Shown here in pieces: positions 1 to 9,925 of a DNA stretch of 64,000 bases. The DNA lies in NCBI RefSeq assembly GCF_024623325.1, contig NZ_JANJZD010000004.1, forward strand, positions 1 to 64,000, read 5' to 3'. Position numbers and translations under genes: made by a program. The stretch is from Acetatifactor muris (GTDB lineage: Bacteria > Bacillota > Clostridia > Lachnospirales > Lachnospiraceae). Numbering within the stretch: position 1 is the stretch's first letter; each line of letters starts with the position of its first letter. Under the pieces are notes generated by a model. It worked only from the letters and a program-made list of their open reading frames with translations. It did no database searches and was not told the DNA's origin.

Positions 1-4
1 TCAT
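1..4 (-). CDS. Start codon of a divergent gene that leaves the window
   Basis: The complement of positions 2-4 is ATG. The complement of 11-16 is GGAGGT, a near-perfect Shine-Dalgarno site six bases upstream. A leftward gene therefore probably begins here, divergent from the ArsR-type regulator at 344. Nothing of its product is visible, so no function can be given. Confidence 0.4.
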
Positions 5-23
5 AGACTTACCTCCGTATAGC

Positions 24-55
24 GGTATCAAAAGTTAAGGTTCAACTTTTAATAC
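24..55. promoter_or_regulatory. Imperfect dyad, possible operator
   Basis: GGTAT-C-AAAAGTT (24-36) and AACTTTT-A-ATACC (44-55) form 13-base arms with one mismatch around a 7-base centre. It lies about 20 bases upstream of the divergent start codon at position 4. MerR-type regulators often bind dyads of this kind, but no such regulator is seen in the window. The operator role is inference. Confidence 0.35.
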
Positions 56-232
56 CTGTGATAGAAATATAGTCTATTGTCACATATTTTGCCTCCATAG
101 TCGAGGTACGCACTATCTACCGTTTACGGGCTGCTGGTACGTCAGGAACAGTACCGGTAATGTAAAATATTATATTAGATAATTATAAAATATTATATAA
201 ATTACAAATATTTAAATAAGTGGAAAATACAC

Positions 233-261
233 TTGACTATAATAAAGTATTGTGATAAATA
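233..261 (+). promoter_or_regulatory. Sigma-A-type promoter for the ArsR/ABC operon
   Basis: TTGACT (233-238), a 17-base spacer and TAAATA (256-261) sit in very AT-rich DNA about 85 bases upstream of the regulator start at 344. Nothing else in the 340-base leader looks like a gene. Confidence 0.55.
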
Positions 262-343
262 TATTATATAGTGAAGGAGAGAAAATCAGTAGAAGTCAGG
301 ATGAAAGTAAAATGAAAAGTAAAATAAAACGAGGAGAACCCAA

Positions 344-1552
344 ATGAGCGGACAATGGAATATGACGGTGCGGCCGGAACCGTTCTGGCTGGAGGAAGTA
401 TTTGCATGTATGAATTATGTGCATATGCTGGACAGCGAAGAATGGCTGAATGAGAACGGCAGCTGGAGCCGGAGACAGAAGGAAGAATTCCTGGTTCCTT
501 ATCGGAGCTACCGGGGAGCCATGCGAGCCAGGCTGCAGCCAATTCTGGAGCAGTATTCTCTGCTGGGGGGGTATGTGGATTCTGTGCCCAGGGAGAGGGA
601 GAGTCTGCGGAGCTATGAGCCGCCGATGATGTCTTTTCTGAAACAGATGCAGTCCGTGCTGGAGGCGGAGGAGCACCCTTCAGAGGAGGAACTGGAGAAG
701 ACACTGAATGAAGCTTTTCAGCGGATGCTGGACAGTGATCTGCAGAAGTCTCCGGATGCGGGAGAGCCGGTGATCAGGGGACTGTCAGATGTGATGGCGG
801 CGCTGGAAGGATGGGAAGGGTCGGATGCGGATAAGTTTAAGCTTCTGAGGCTGTATTCGGAGCGCCGGGAAGTGATGGAGCAGCTCTGGAGCCTGCAGGG
901 ACCTGCCGGGGAAATCGGGCGGGACTGCCTGAGATATGTGCAGGAACGGTATGATGCCTGTATGGAGAAATTGAGGAAACAGGAGGAAGTGGAGAGCCTG
1001 CTGAATGCAGTGGGGCTTAACTGCGGAGAGAACAGTATCGGCCAGATTACCCCTGCCGTCATGCTGTATGATCAGATTATGGTGCAGATAAGGGAATTTG
1101 ATCGGAGTGCAGGAGCATTTCAGACGAATCTCCATCTGGGACTTGAGACGTTTTATCTGTATCAGTCCAGGCAGGAAGATTTATTCAACGATGAGCGTCT
1201 TCTGGCCGGACTGAAAGCATTAAGTGATCCAACCAGACTGAAAATCCTGCATCTGCTGGTGGAGCGTCCCTGTTATCTGCAGGAAATGGCAAAGGAACTG
1301 GAATTGACGCCTGCCACGGTTCTGCATCATCTGGGACTTCTGATGTCACAGGCTCTGATTGAGATACAGGTGACAACGGAAAAAAAGAAGGTCTATTATC
1401 GGGTAAACAGGCAGGGACTGGAAGAGGTGAGTCAGGGAATTCTGCAGCTTGAACTGACCCGGGAAGAGCGGGAGGAACAGGTGCAGGAAGAATTGCGGAA
1501 ACAGTCTCGAAATGCCCATGCCGGGGAACATTTTCAGACCTGGACCATGTAG
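344..1552 (+). CDS. ArsR-family HTH regulator with large N-terminal domain
   Basis: A 402-residue protein whose C-terminal part (about residues 285-365) is a winged helix of the ArsR type, with the recognisable stretch LSDPTRLKIL followed by a recognition helix (LTPATVLHHL) and a YYRV wing. Classical ArsR proteins are near 100 residues. Here about 280 extra N-terminal residues, rich in Glu/Arg helices, form an unrecognised sensor or dimerisation domain. None of the usual metal-binding Cys motif is seen in the HTH. It is first in an apparent operon with two ABC exporter genes, so it probably controls them in response to their substrate. The start has an AGGAG-type site (cgaggagaaccc). A G7 run lies at 565-571 but the frame is intact. 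Confidence 0.8.
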   Translation: MSGQWNMTVRPEPFWLEEVFACMNYVHMLDSEEWLNENGSWSRRQKEEFLVPYRSYRGAMRARLQPILEQYSLLGGYVDSVPRERESLRSYEPPMMSFLKQMQSVLEAEEHPSEEELEKTLNEAFQRMLDSDLQKSPDAGEPVIRGLSDVMAALEGWEGSDADKFKLLRLYSERREVMEQLWSLQGPAGEIGRDCLRYVQERYDACMEKLRKQEEVESLLNAVGLNCGENSIGQITPAVMLYDQIMVQIREFDRSAGAFQTNLHLGLETFYLYQSRQEDLFNDERLLAGLKALSDPTRLKILHLLVERPCYLQEMAKELELTPATVLHHLGLLMSQALIEIQVTTEKKKVYYRVNRQGLEEVSQGILQLELTREEREEQVQEELRKQSRNAHAGEHFQTWTM

Positions 1553-1614
1553 CTGAAAATGATTTCTCTGCAGAGGAAGGAGAATTTCGAGACGGAACAA
1601 TAATGGAGGTTGAA

Positions 1615-3456
1615 ATGGACCATTCAAAAGGAAAGACATCTTATCCGCTGAAGGCGACACTGAAGAGGATGCTGCGGAATGCAGCTGCGCAGAATCCGAA
1701 ATTATTTCTGTTCTGCGGGATTTATACAGCGGCTGCGGCAGTTTACCCTTTTCTGGCCGTACTTCTGCCGAAGGCGGTTCTGGGAGAATTGCAGAAAGGA
1801 GCGCAGGCCAGGCCGGAAGTTGTGTTGCTGATTGCGGCAGGGTATTTTGTCCTGGCAGGAATCTTTGGATTTGTTCGCACTTTTTTACTGCGTATGCCTT
1901 ATTCTCAGATTTCGCTGCTCAGGCTGGACTATGTAAAACTAACCTGTGTCAAAATCATGGAAATGGCGTATCCGCACTGTGAAGATGCCGCATTTAATGA
2001 AAAATATGAAAAGGCTTTTATCGCGACCCAAAGCAATGACAATGGAGTAGAGGGAATCTATCACAAGCTGTATGAAATGCCGGCGGTCATGCTGGTGATT
2101 CTGTGTCTGAGCGTTTTCATCGGCCGACTGAGCATACCGGTTCTGCTGGGGCTGGCCTTAAATCTTGCCGCCATTGTGTGGATTGGCCGCAGGAGCCATA
2201 ATTTTCGGTATGGGAAAAAGGAGCAGGAAGCCAGGCAGAGACGCAGAGTGGGGTATTATAATCGGGTGACTGCCGATTTTTCCTATGGCAAGGACATTCG
2301 GATGTATGGAATGAAAGACAGGATTCTGGAGAATGCCTCCGAGGAAATCCGGGTATATCGTAAGCTGAACCGGCTGCTGGCGGGAAAGGAATATCATCTG
2401 GGATTTCTGGGGCTGGCTGTGGTGCTTTTGAGTGATATATTGACTTACGGCACATTGATCAACCGTACTGTAAACGGCATGTCGATTGCGGATTTCTCCA
2501 TGTATCTCACGGCGGTACTCACACTGTCGGCCTACCTGAAGGAAGCAGCAGAGAAGCTGAGCTTTGTGGTGAACGAGGGACAGTATGTCCATGAGCTGTA
2601 TCAGTTTCTGGATACGGATATGGGGGAGAAGGGCGGAAATCATCGGGCCATTCAGGGGGATACACTGGAAATTGTCTTTGATGATGTGAGCTTCCGTTAT
2701 CCGGGGGCGGAGAAAGATATATTCCGGCATCTGAATCTGACCATTCATAAAGGAGAACGTCTGGCTGTGGTGGGCGTTAACGGCGCGGGCAAGACTACGC
2801 TGGTAAGCCTCATGATGGGGCTGTACGATGTGACGGAGGGAGAAATCCGTATCAACGGCATTCCCATAGCAGAATTTGACAAGAAGGAACTGTATTCCAT
2901 GTTCTCCGCCGTGTTCCAGGATGTGAATATTCTGGCATTCACTCTGAGGGAAAATGTGGCGGGATGTCTGGAGGGCATTGACGACAATCGGGTGACTGCC
3001 GTACTGGAACAGGTGGGGCTGACGGAAGCGGTAAACGCCCTGCCGAAGAAGACGGAGCAGATGATGCTGAAGGTTATCGAAGAGGATGGCGTACTGCTGT
3101 CCGGCGGGCAGAACCAGAAGCTGTCCATAGCCAGGGCGCTTTATAAGGATGCGAACATGGTGATCATGGACGAGCCGACAGCTGCGCTGGACCCGCTGGC
3201 GGAGGCGGAAATTTATGAGAATTTCAGCGCGCTGGTAAAGGGGAAAACGGCGGTGTATATTTCCCACCGACTGGCCAGTACCCGATTCTGCGATCACATC
3301 GCCTTTTTTGACGGAGAGGGGTTGAAGGAATATGGAACCCACGAGGAACTGATGGCGCGCCGGGGCAGATATTACGAGATGTTTACCGTGCAGGGAAAGT
3401 ATTATACCCAGGCGGCAGAGAGCGTATCCGAAGAGGAGGAAAGCAGTCATGAATAA
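1615..3456 (+). CDS. ABC exporter half-transporter, subunit 1
   Basis: Fused membrane and ATPase subunit of about 613 residues. The N-terminal half holds the type-IV exporter transmembrane helices. The C-terminal half carries Walker A GVNGAGKTT (about residue 386), signature LSGGQNQK (about 495) and Walker B VIMDEPTAALDP (about 515). The start at 1615 is preferred over the in-frame ATG at 1603 because GGAGG at 1605-1609 sits at ideal distance from 1615. It overlaps the next ABC gene by 8 bases, typical of co-translated heterodimeric exporters. The substrate (peptide, lipid or drug) cannot be told from sequence. The ArsR-type regulator 60 bases upstream is the likely controller. Confidence 0.88.
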   Translation: MDHSKGKTSYPLKATLKRMLRNAAAQNPKLFLFCGIYTAAAAVYPFLAVLLPKAVLGELQKGAQARPEVVLLIAAGYFVLAGIFGFVRTFLLRMPYSQISLLRLDYVKLTCVKIMEMAYPHCEDAAFNEKYEKAFIATQSNDNGVEGIYHKLYEMPAVMLVILCLSVFIGRLSIPVLLGLALNLAAIVWIGRRSHNFRYGKKEQEARQRRRVGYYNRVTADFSYGKDIRMYGMKDRILENASEEIRVYRKLNRLLAGKEYHLGFLGLAVVLLSDILTYGTLINRTVNGMSIADFSMYLTAVLTLSAYLKEAAEKLSFVVNEGQYVHELYQFLDTDMGEKGGNHRAIQGDTLEIVFDDVSFRYPGAEKDIFRHLNLTIHKGERLAVVGVNGAGKTTLVSLMMGLYDVTEGEIRINGIPIAEFDKKELYSMFSAVFQDVNILAFTLRENVAGCLEGIDDNRVTAVLEQVGLTEAVNALPKKTEQMMLKVIEEDGVLLSGGQNQKLSIARALYKDANMVIMDEPTAALDPLAEAEIYENFSALVKGKTAVYISHRLASTRFCDHIAFFDGEGLKEYGTHEELMARRGRYYEMFTVQGKYYTQAAESVSEEEESSHE

Positions 3457-5227
3457 TGGAAAGAAACTGAAATTGTTTTTCCGCCTGTCCTGGAAGACGG
3501 CTCCTTCTTATATCCTGCTGCTGATTGTGCAGACGCTGATGAGCGGCGGACAGGTGGTAATGAATGTGGTACTGCCGAAGTTCCTTATCGACGAGCTGAC
3601 GGGTGCCTGTGAAATGAAAAGGCTGGTCTTCTTCGGCGGTCTGGTAGTGGGGTCCAACCTGTTCTTTGCCTGGTTTGCAAAATTTATGAAGCGATATATG
3701 GATGTGCAGAATCCTTATGTGAGCCAGAAAATGGAGCTTCTGCTGGGAGAAAAGGTTATGAGTCTGCCCTATGCGAAGCTGGAAGACCCTTATTATCTGG
3801 ATTTGAAAGAGAGGGCGGCATTTGCTTTTCTGAATCAGGAGGCTATGCTGAATATGATTACCGGCCTGGCAGATTTGCTGCAGAAGGGAAGTACTTTGCT
3901 GGGGCTGACGGTGATTATGGTGACTTTAAGTCCGGTGCTGGTGGGAATCCTGCTGGTTTTGATCGGGGTGATGCTTCTGCTGCAAAGGAGACTTTCTGTC
4001 CATATGCAGAAAATCCACCAGATGATTCTGCCCATAAACCGCCGGTACGGATATTATGTCAATACAGCCTTCGATGATAAGACGCAGAAGGATGTTCGAC
4101 TGTACGATATGTCAAAAATGCTGGGGGACCGGGTGGCCTGGTACAACCGGGACATGACGGAGACTTTCGGCAGCTATCGCAGACAGGAAGGATTTTACAT
4201 GGGGCTGTACAGTGTGATCAATGACCTGCAGGCGGCGATTTCCTATGGCTATGTGGGGCTGCGGGTGATTACGGACTGGTTCGGCGGACGCATCGGGCTG
4301 GGTTCCTTTACCATGTATGTCAATGCTGCCGTACAGTTTTCTTCCAATATTACCGGATTCGGTGAGGCGGTGATCAGGCTGAGTCAGCTGCTGGGGTATC
4401 TGGATCCGTTTATGGAACTGATGGAGCTGCCGGATGAGCAGGATTCCCTTCGGGGGATATCATTTTCAGGACCGGTGGAGAGTATTGCATTTGAGAATGT
4501 GGATTTCACCTATCCGGGCAGTGAGAAAAAGGTGTTGGATCAGGTGAGCTTTTCCGTGAAAAAGGGAGAGAAAATTGCCGTGGTGGGATTGAACGGCGCG
4601 GGCAAGACAACCCTCATTAAGCTGCTGTGTCGTCTGTATCAGCCCTGCGGCGGCAGGATTCTGGTAAACGGCCGGGAGATTCAGGAATACGATTATGCCT
4701 CCTATATGGCACAGATGGCAGCGGTATTTCAGGATTATCGCCTCTTTAATTTTACCCTGGAAGAAAATATCAGCTGTCGGGAAGCGGGACAGGACGGGAA
4801 AGTGGTGGAGAAGCTGGTGGAACAGGTGGGACTGTCAGAGAAAATAGAAGAACTGCCCAGGGGACTTCACACACTGCTGGGCAAGGCCTATGACGAGGAG
4901 GGCACGGAGCTGTCCGGCGGTCAGCAGCAGAAAATCGCCATTGCCAGAGCTCTGTATAAGGACGCCTCTCTGATTATTCTGGATGAACCTACCAGCGCAC
5001 TGGACCCGCTGGCCGAAGCGGAAATCTATGAGAATTTCAATGAACTGGCGGGAGGAAAGACTGCTTTCTACATTTCTCACAGGATGTCGTCCAGCGTGTT
5101 CTGTGACAGGATTCTGGTGATTGACGGAGGACGGGTGGCGGAATTTGCGCCCCACGGGGAACTGATGAAAAAGGAGGGCAGCCTGTATCGAAAAATGTTC
5201 GAAGCACAGGCGGAGAATTATGTCTGA
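3449..5227 (+). CDS. ABC exporter half-transporter, subunit 2
   Basis: A 592-residue membrane/ATPase fusion paralogous to the preceding gene. Transmembrane helices occupy about residues 15-320. Walker A GLNGAGKTT (about 379), signature LSGGQQQK (about 487) and Walker B IILDEPTSALDP (about 508) are intact. Both subunits keep Walker B glutamate-like chemistry through DEPT. The gene starts inside the end of subunit 1 with GAGGAGGAAAG upstream, so the two products are probably made in equal amounts and pair as a heterodimer. It ends before a strong hairpin shared with the convergent helicase gene. Confidence 0.88.
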   Translation: MNNGKKLKLFFRLSWKTAPSYILLLIVQTLMSGGQVVMNVVLPKFLIDELTGACEMKRLVFFGGLVVGSNLFFAWFAKFMKRYMDVQNPYVSQKMELLLGEKVMSLPYAKLEDPYYLDLKERAAFAFLNQEAMLNMITGLADLLQKGSTLLGLTVIMVTLSPVLVGILLVLIGVMLLLQRRLSVHMQKIHQMILPINRRYGYYVNTAFDDKTQKDVRLYDMSKMLGDRVAWYNRDMTETFGSYRRQEGFYMGLYSVINDLQAAISYGYVGLRVITDWFGGRIGLGSFTMYVNAAVQFSSNITGFGEAVIRLSQLLGYLDPFMELMELPDEQDSLRGISFSGPVESIAFENVDFTYPGSEKKVLDQVSFSVKKGEKIAVVGLNGAGKTTLIKLLCRLYQPCGGRILVNGREIQEYDYASYMAQMAAVFQDYRLFNFTLEENISCREAGQDGKVVEKLVEQVGLSEKIEELPRGLHTLLGKAYDEEGTELSGGQQQKIAIARALYKDASLIILDEPTSALDPLAEAEIYENFNELAGGKTAFYISHRMSSSVFCDRILVIDGGRVAEFAPHGELMKKEGSLYRKMFEAQAENYV

Positions 5228-5310
5228 GGGCACAGGATATTCGGGAGCAGATGTTCTGCCGGGACGGAAGGACACCGGGGAATGGAATAGAATGTGGATT
5301 GAAATGCTTT

Positions 5311-5333
5311 GGAGGGCGGTTATCCCGCCCTCC
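5311..5333. terminator. GC-rich hairpin between convergent genes
   Basis: GGAGGGCGG (5311-5319) pairs exactly with CCGCCCTCC (5325-5333) around a 5-base loop. It sits between the ABC operon and the convergent helicase and contains the helicase stop codon in its loop. No long U-run follows on either strand, so efficiency is uncertain. Confidence 0.5.
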
Positions 5334-7320
5334 GATTTGCCTTCTTTCTGATGCGGATGGGAGCATTGTCCTCCCCGCTCTGTCTCATCTGGCCATGACA
5401 GCTTTCACACACGCCGAAACTGGTCTCCAGAGGCAGAGGAATTCCGCAGTACTGACATTTTCGAATGTAGTTCTTCTTATCCTTTGTCAGGAAACGCATA
5501 ATGGTATCTTCCGTTTTTTCCCGCTCTTTTTTCAGCTTTGCAAGATCTGTTTCCTTGCCGAGCCGGACGGAAAACTGATAATACAGATCCAGCAGCTTGT
5601 AAAAAGTCTCATAACGCATGAGACCTGAGTCAGAACACATCATCAGGGCCGGAAAATGAAGAGATACATCTGCCGTATAGGTTTTGCAGTAGTACAGCCA
5701 GAGGGCAACCACATCCCGGTTCCTGGTATCAATGGAGCAGGTCAGCATACGGTAAAGGATATGCTTGTCTTCAAATCCATCAATTTCTTTTCTGTCCCGA
5801 TAAGCTCTTTCATAGAGAAACAATACATCCTCAATGCTGATTTTCTCAAAAGGCGGTTCGATCTCCACGGATTTCCAGATGGACATGACAGCATCCAGGG
5901 GCTCGTCCATATCCAGAAGTACCTGTGGGAAACCGAGGCTCACATGGTCCACCTCCGGCTCCTGCCCATGGAAATGTTCCCTGATAAAGCTTAAACCCTC
6001 CGGTCCCACGGCATTGACATATCCTGTATCGTAGAGTCCGAAGCGCCCTGCCCGTCCGGCAATCTGACGGATTTCCGAAGTGTTCAGGGGCCGGGTATGC
6101 TTCCCGTCAAATTTTTCAGTATGAACGAAGACAATCCGCCGTACAGGAAGGTTCAGGCCCATGCCGATAGCGTCTGTGGACACCACTATCTGGGTCTGAC
6201 CCTCCGCGAAAATGCGTATCTGCCTGCGCCGGATCTCAGGGGGAAGACTTCCGTAGATGACGCTGACCTGAAGGCCGCGCCGTTCCAGGCGGGCTGCGAT
6301 ATCCAGCACCATTCGCTTCGTGAAGACGATCAGCGCATCGCCTTCCCGGACATCTTCCGGAAAGGAGAAAGGCTCTTCCTCGCAGATCAGCTGTGTCTTT
6401 CTCTCATATCTGTGCGTCTCGAAAGTGTCTCCGCACAGGGAGATCAGATGGGTGACGACCTTCTCGGCGGAGGGACTCATGCATACATGAATCTCGTGGG
6501 CCTGTGTGCCTAAAATGGCTCTGGTCCAGGAGTGACCTCTGTCGGAATCCGCAATCATCTGAGCTTCATCTATCACTGCCACGTCATATTTCTGATCCAT
6601 GTCCAGCATTTCCACTGTGGAGGAAGTGATCCGGCTGTTCTCTTCATATATGCGCTCTTCGCCGGTGAGCATGGTACAGGGAATCCGGGCTTCTTTCATT
6701 CGCTCATACACCTCCAGCGCCAACAGCCGCAGGGGCCCCAGATAGACACCGTTCTTCGCCAGCTTCAGCCGCTCCAGGGCCTGATAGGTCTTCCCGCAGT
6801 TGGTGGGGCCGATATGAAGTATGAATCTCCGGGGCATTTCGAGAGCTTTGGGAAATTCTGTCTCGGGTCTGGTGGGAACCAGATCGATAATCTGATTCTT
6901 CAGCTCGCCGTTCATATATTGATTCAATGTGGAACGGAGGGTTTTCTGACAGATGTCGAAAGACTTCTCTTCCCGAAGAAATTCCAGAAATCTCGCGGTG
7001 ACCAGTTCCTGCTCGTCTGATTTCAGACTGGCCACATCCAGCCGGACCAGCTCGTTGAGCATAAGATCTCTGATCTTCGCAATGGCAAACTGATTGTTCT
7101 CACGGAAAGCAAAATAGGACAGATTTCGAATCTGCCTGTGATATTCTTCCAGATGGGGCTGGGAGACATGACCGTTTTTCGTACGCCGCATTTCATCCAG
7201 CAGAATGTCGATTCTTTCCCTGTAAGTCTTTTTACCCGTATTGTTTTTCTTTTTTACCTTTTTGGCACAGTCTCTGTATTGATTAAAATAAAACTGCGAT
7301 AATTTTTCCTTCTGTATCAT
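5320..7320 (-). CDS. SUV3-like DEAD/DEAH-type RNA helicase
   Basis: About 666 residues from the preferred ATG at 7320. The complement of the upstream bases gives ACGAGGTTTGCGG, and a promoter just upstream rules out an earlier start. Superfamily 2 helicase motifs are clear: Walker A GPTNCGKT (about residue 170), motif II IDEAQM (about 252), motif III MSPSAEK and motif VI QIAGRAGRFG (about 420). This GPTNSGKT/DEAQ combination is that of the SUV3 family, best known as the mitochondrial RNA degradosome helicase. The last 45 residues hold CQYC and CESC, a likely zinc ribbon. The gene stands alone, convergent with the ABC operon. An RNA processing or decay role is inferred from the family. Confidence 0.85.
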   Translation of the reverse strand: MIQKEKLSQFYFNQYRDCAKKVKKKNNTGKKTYRERIDILLDEMRRTKNGHVSQPHLEEYHRQIRNLSYFAFRENNQFAIAKIRDLMLNELVRLDVASLKSDEQELVTARFLEFLREEKSFDICQKTLRSTLNQYMNGELKNQIIDLVPTRPETEFPKALEMPRRFILHIGPTNCGKTYQALERLKLAKNGVYLGPLRLLALEVYERMKEARIPCTMLTGEERIYEENSRITSSTVEMLDMDQKYDVAVIDEAQMIADSDRGHSWTRAILGTQAHEIHVCMSPSAEKVVTHLISLCGDTFETHRYERKTQLICEEEPFSFPEDVREGDALIVFTKRMVLDIAARLERRGLQVSVIYGSLPPEIRRRQIRIFAEGQTQIVVSTDAIGMGLNLPVRRIVFVHTEKFDGKHTRPLNTSEIRQIAGRAGRFGLYDTGYVNAVGPEGLSFIREHFHGQEPEVDHVSLGFPQVLLDMDEPLDAVMSIWKSVEIEPPFEKISIEDVLFLYERAYRDRKEIDGFEDKHILYRMLTCSIDTRNRDVVALWLYYCKTYTADVSLHFPALMMCSDSGLMRYETFYKLLDLYYQFSVRLGKETDLAKLKKEREKTEDTIMRFLTKDKKNYIRKCQYCGIPLPLETSFGVCESCHGQMRQSGEDNAPIRIRKKANRRAG

Positions 7321-7378
7321 CCGCAAACCTCGTGTCGGACAGACCGACTTTTCTCTGTCTATTGCACACACTTGTATC

Positions 7379-7406
7379 AGTATAGCATAAATTTTCCGTT
7401 TGCAAA
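7379..7406 (-). promoter_or_regulatory. Promoter of the SUV3-like helicase
   Basis: On the minus strand TTTGCA (complement of 7401-7406), a 16-base spacer and TATACT (complement of 7379-7384). It places the transcript start near 7372, about 50 bases upstream of the helicase ATG at 7320. Confidence 0.5.
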
Positions 7407-7613
7407 AGCCTGTTTTCAATATTGGAGTTGAGAATTGTTTCCTGCATGTAACAGCTCAGACAGGAAGGATGACGATTTCACAGTTTGAACACAGATAAGA
7501 CACAGTTCAAACACAGACTGTTGACATTTTTCTGTTAGGATTAAGGGCATACCGAAGGGGCTTCACCCTTTAGAGACATCGCGCAGGCGACTATATTTGG
7601 AGGTAACAGGAAA

Positions 7614-9884
7614 ATGAAAAAGGGTAAATGGAAACGGGGAATGGCAGCCATGCTTGTGATAGCACTTTGCACAGGTGTGGCGGGAGGCTGCGGAAAGGAA
7701 CAGCAGGAGAGCGGCAGTCAGGCGAAAACAGGAGACGTGGGAGCCGACAGGGGCAGATATGTGGAGCGGGAAGAGACATGGCCCGTGGAACTGGCGGACT
7801 GGACGGTTCTGCAGATTTTCACGTCGCAGGATAAACTGCATCTGCTGGCAGCGAAAGAGGAGGACGGGAAGACAGTTCTGCGGGAGTGGGAGAAGCAGGA
7901 GAGCGGCTATGCGGATGTGACACAGAACTGGCTGGCCTCCATGAAGCTGGGCAGCGGAGACTGGCTGGATGCGCGGCTGCTGGAGGCAGAGGACGGCACA
8001 CAGTATCTCTATGCTCAATATATGGAAGAGGAGCAGGAGAATTTCCTGGGACATTTGTGGAGAGGAGAAGGGGATACCGCGGTGGAAATCACGCCGGAGA
8101 AATGGTCCGTTCCCAATGAAGAGTGGGGCGGCTATGAGATGATACAGGGGTTGGCGGCACTGAATAACGGGACATTGGCAGTTGTTTCCTATTCCTCCAT
8201 GGATATCCTGTCAGGGGCGGACGGAAAGGTGCTGGAGAGTGAACAGGCTCCTGCAATCTATGAAGGTCGTATGGTGACAGAGGGAGAAAATGTATATCTG
8301 AGTACTTCAGACGGAAACGGCTACCAGATTGAAAAACGAAGAGAAGGCAAAAGCAGTGACGTGGAACAGATTTCGTTTATGCCGGATGGTGCCTCTGCCG
8401 CAGGCAGCGAAGAATCCGGTATGATATCGGTGGGCGGCGCGGGAGCTCTGGCCCTTTCTGTGCTAAAGGACGGTACACTGATTGCCGCGGGAGAAGAAGG
8501 GATTTTCCGGCTCACAGGCGGCAGCCCGGAAGGAGAATGGGAGAAACTGGCGGAGGGTGTGGATACAAATTTTGCCATGAAGGATTATGCCTGTCTTGAC
8601 CTGGCGGCTCTGGAGGACGGCAGTATTTATGCATTGTTCCAGACAGAGGGGGAGGTAAAACTGTATCGCTATGAGTATGATCCCAATGCGGTTTCTCAGG
8701 TGACGCAGGTTTTAAAACTGTATACCGTTTACGAGAGCGATTTGCTCAAACAGGCGGCAGTGATGTATCATAAAGCGCATCCGGAGGTGATGATATCCAT
8801 AGAAAATGAATATCCCATGTATCATTACGGCGATACGGACTATGATGCGGTCTATCAGAAGCTGAATACCATGTTGATGGGAGATGATGCGCCGGACATT
8901 CTGATGATGGATCATCTGAATGCGGACGACTATGCGCGGAAAGGACTGCTGGAAGATCTGGAGGATGTGGTGGGCCCCATGGAAGAGAGCGGAGAGCTGC
9001 TGTCTAATATTACAGGCAGCTATGTGCAGGAGGACGGGAAACGGTATGTGGTGCCTCTGCAGTTCGGGTTTACAATGACACTGGGCAGAGACCTTGCGCC
9101 GGAGAATATGGCGTCTATGGAAGCACTGGCGGAGTTCCTCTCCGGGACAGATTACAGTTACATGGGAAAACAGACCACGGCGAATCTGGTATATCAGTTT
9201 TACACCTTTTTCTGCAATGAAATCGTGGACGGAAAAGAGCTGAACAGAGAAAAGTTAAGTCAGTACATGAAGTATCTGAAGGCCATCGGAGACAACTGTG
9301 GAATCATTGATGCCTGGCCGGAAAATGAGAGGGCCGCCGATATGTGGAATCTGAGCGCAGAGGCGAAGCTGGCGTTTCAGAAGGCGAACGGATTTATGAA
9401 CTGTATGACCCCCGTGGCCATGGCGGAGTATATCAAGGGAGATTTTACTGCCTTTGAGAACAGATTCATTCCGTCTCTGGAGGCCGGAATCTGTGCGAAG
9501 AGTCAGTATGTGGATACGGCGAAGGACTTTCTGCGTTTCGCGCTGTCAGCGGAATTCCAGAGCGCAGACGGCGACAGCGGCTTCCCGGTGAACAGGCAGG
9601 CGCTGAAGACACAGGCGGCGAAGGACCGTTCTGAATTCCAGATTTACACATCGATTCAGGCGGATGACGGAAGCTATGTGGGATTTGAAGCGAAAAGTTA
9701 TTCTCAGGAGACGGCGGACCGACTGGCTGCCATGTGCGAAGGCCTGGATAAACCTGTAAAGGAAGATGCGAAAATCTGTCAGGTCCTGACAGAATGCCTG
9801 CCGGAATATCTGAAAGGCACACTGTCGGAAGAAGACACCATACATAAGATAGAGGAATCGCTGAAGATGTATCTGGCGGAATAA
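7614..9884 (+). CDS. Extracellular solute-binding lipoprotein
   Basis: A 756-residue secreted protein. The first 25 residues are a lipoprotein signal peptide ending GVAGG with the lipid-attached Cys at about residue 26, then a Glu/Gln/Ser-rich linker. Residues about 375-720 resemble family 1 sugar-binding proteins (VMYHKAHPEVMISIENEY, then DAPDILMMDHLNADDYA). The first 370 residues are an unrecognised, possibly propeller-like extension, so the protein is about 300 residues longer than ordinary binding proteins. No permease or ATPase gene is adjacent. It could be an orphan binding protein or a sensor partner. The start has GGAGG at ideal spacing (tttggaggtaacaggaaa). Confidence 0.75.
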   Translation: MKKGKWKRGMAAMLVIALCTGVAGGCGKEQQESGSQAKTGDVGADRGRYVEREETWPVELADWTVLQIFTSQDKLHLLAAKEEDGKTVLREWEKQESGYADVTQNWLASMKLGSGDWLDARLLEAEDGTQYLYAQYMEEEQENFLGHLWRGEGDTAVEITPEKWSVPNEEWGGYEMIQGLAALNNGTLAVVSYSSMDILSGADGKVLESEQAPAIYEGRMVTEGENVYLSTSDGNGYQIEKRREGKSSDVEQISFMPDGASAAGSEESGMISVGGAGALALSVLKDGTLIAAGEEGIFRLTGGSPEGEWEKLAEGVDTNFAMKDYACLDLAALEDGSIYALFQTEGEVKLYRYEYDPNAVSQVTQVLKLYTVYESDLLKQAAVMYHKAHPEVMISIENEYPMYHYGDTDYDAVYQKLNTMLMGDDAPDILMMDHLNADDYARKGLLEDLEDVVGPMEESGELLSNITGSYVQEDGKRYVVPLQFGFTMTLGRDLAPENMASMEALAEFLSGTDYSYMGKQTTANLVYQFYTFFCNEIVDGKELNREKLSQYMKYLKAIGDNCGIIDAWPENERAADMWNLSAEAKLAFQKANGFMNCMTPVAMAEYIKGDFTAFENRFIPSLEAGICAKSQYVDTAKDFLRFALSAEFQSADGDSGFPVNRQALKTQAAKDRSEFQIYTSIQADDGSYVGFEAKSYSQETADRLAAMCEGLDKPVKEDAKICQVLTECLPEYLKGTLSEEDTIHKIEESLKMYLAE

Positions 9885-9925
9885 GGGGAAGAACCCGATT
9901 TTACTGTTGCATAAGGAGGTTGGAT

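Noticed and set aside
2158-3450. 430-codon open frame on the minus strand
   Set aside because: Entirely antisense to the first ABC exporter gene, with His/Gln/Leu-rich sequence, no motifs and no ribosome site.
7521-7550. TTGACA upstream of the solute-binding lipoprotein
   Set aside because: A perfect -35 but no acceptable -10 at 16-18 bases; the nearby TTTGAAC/GTTCAAA dyad may still be an operator.
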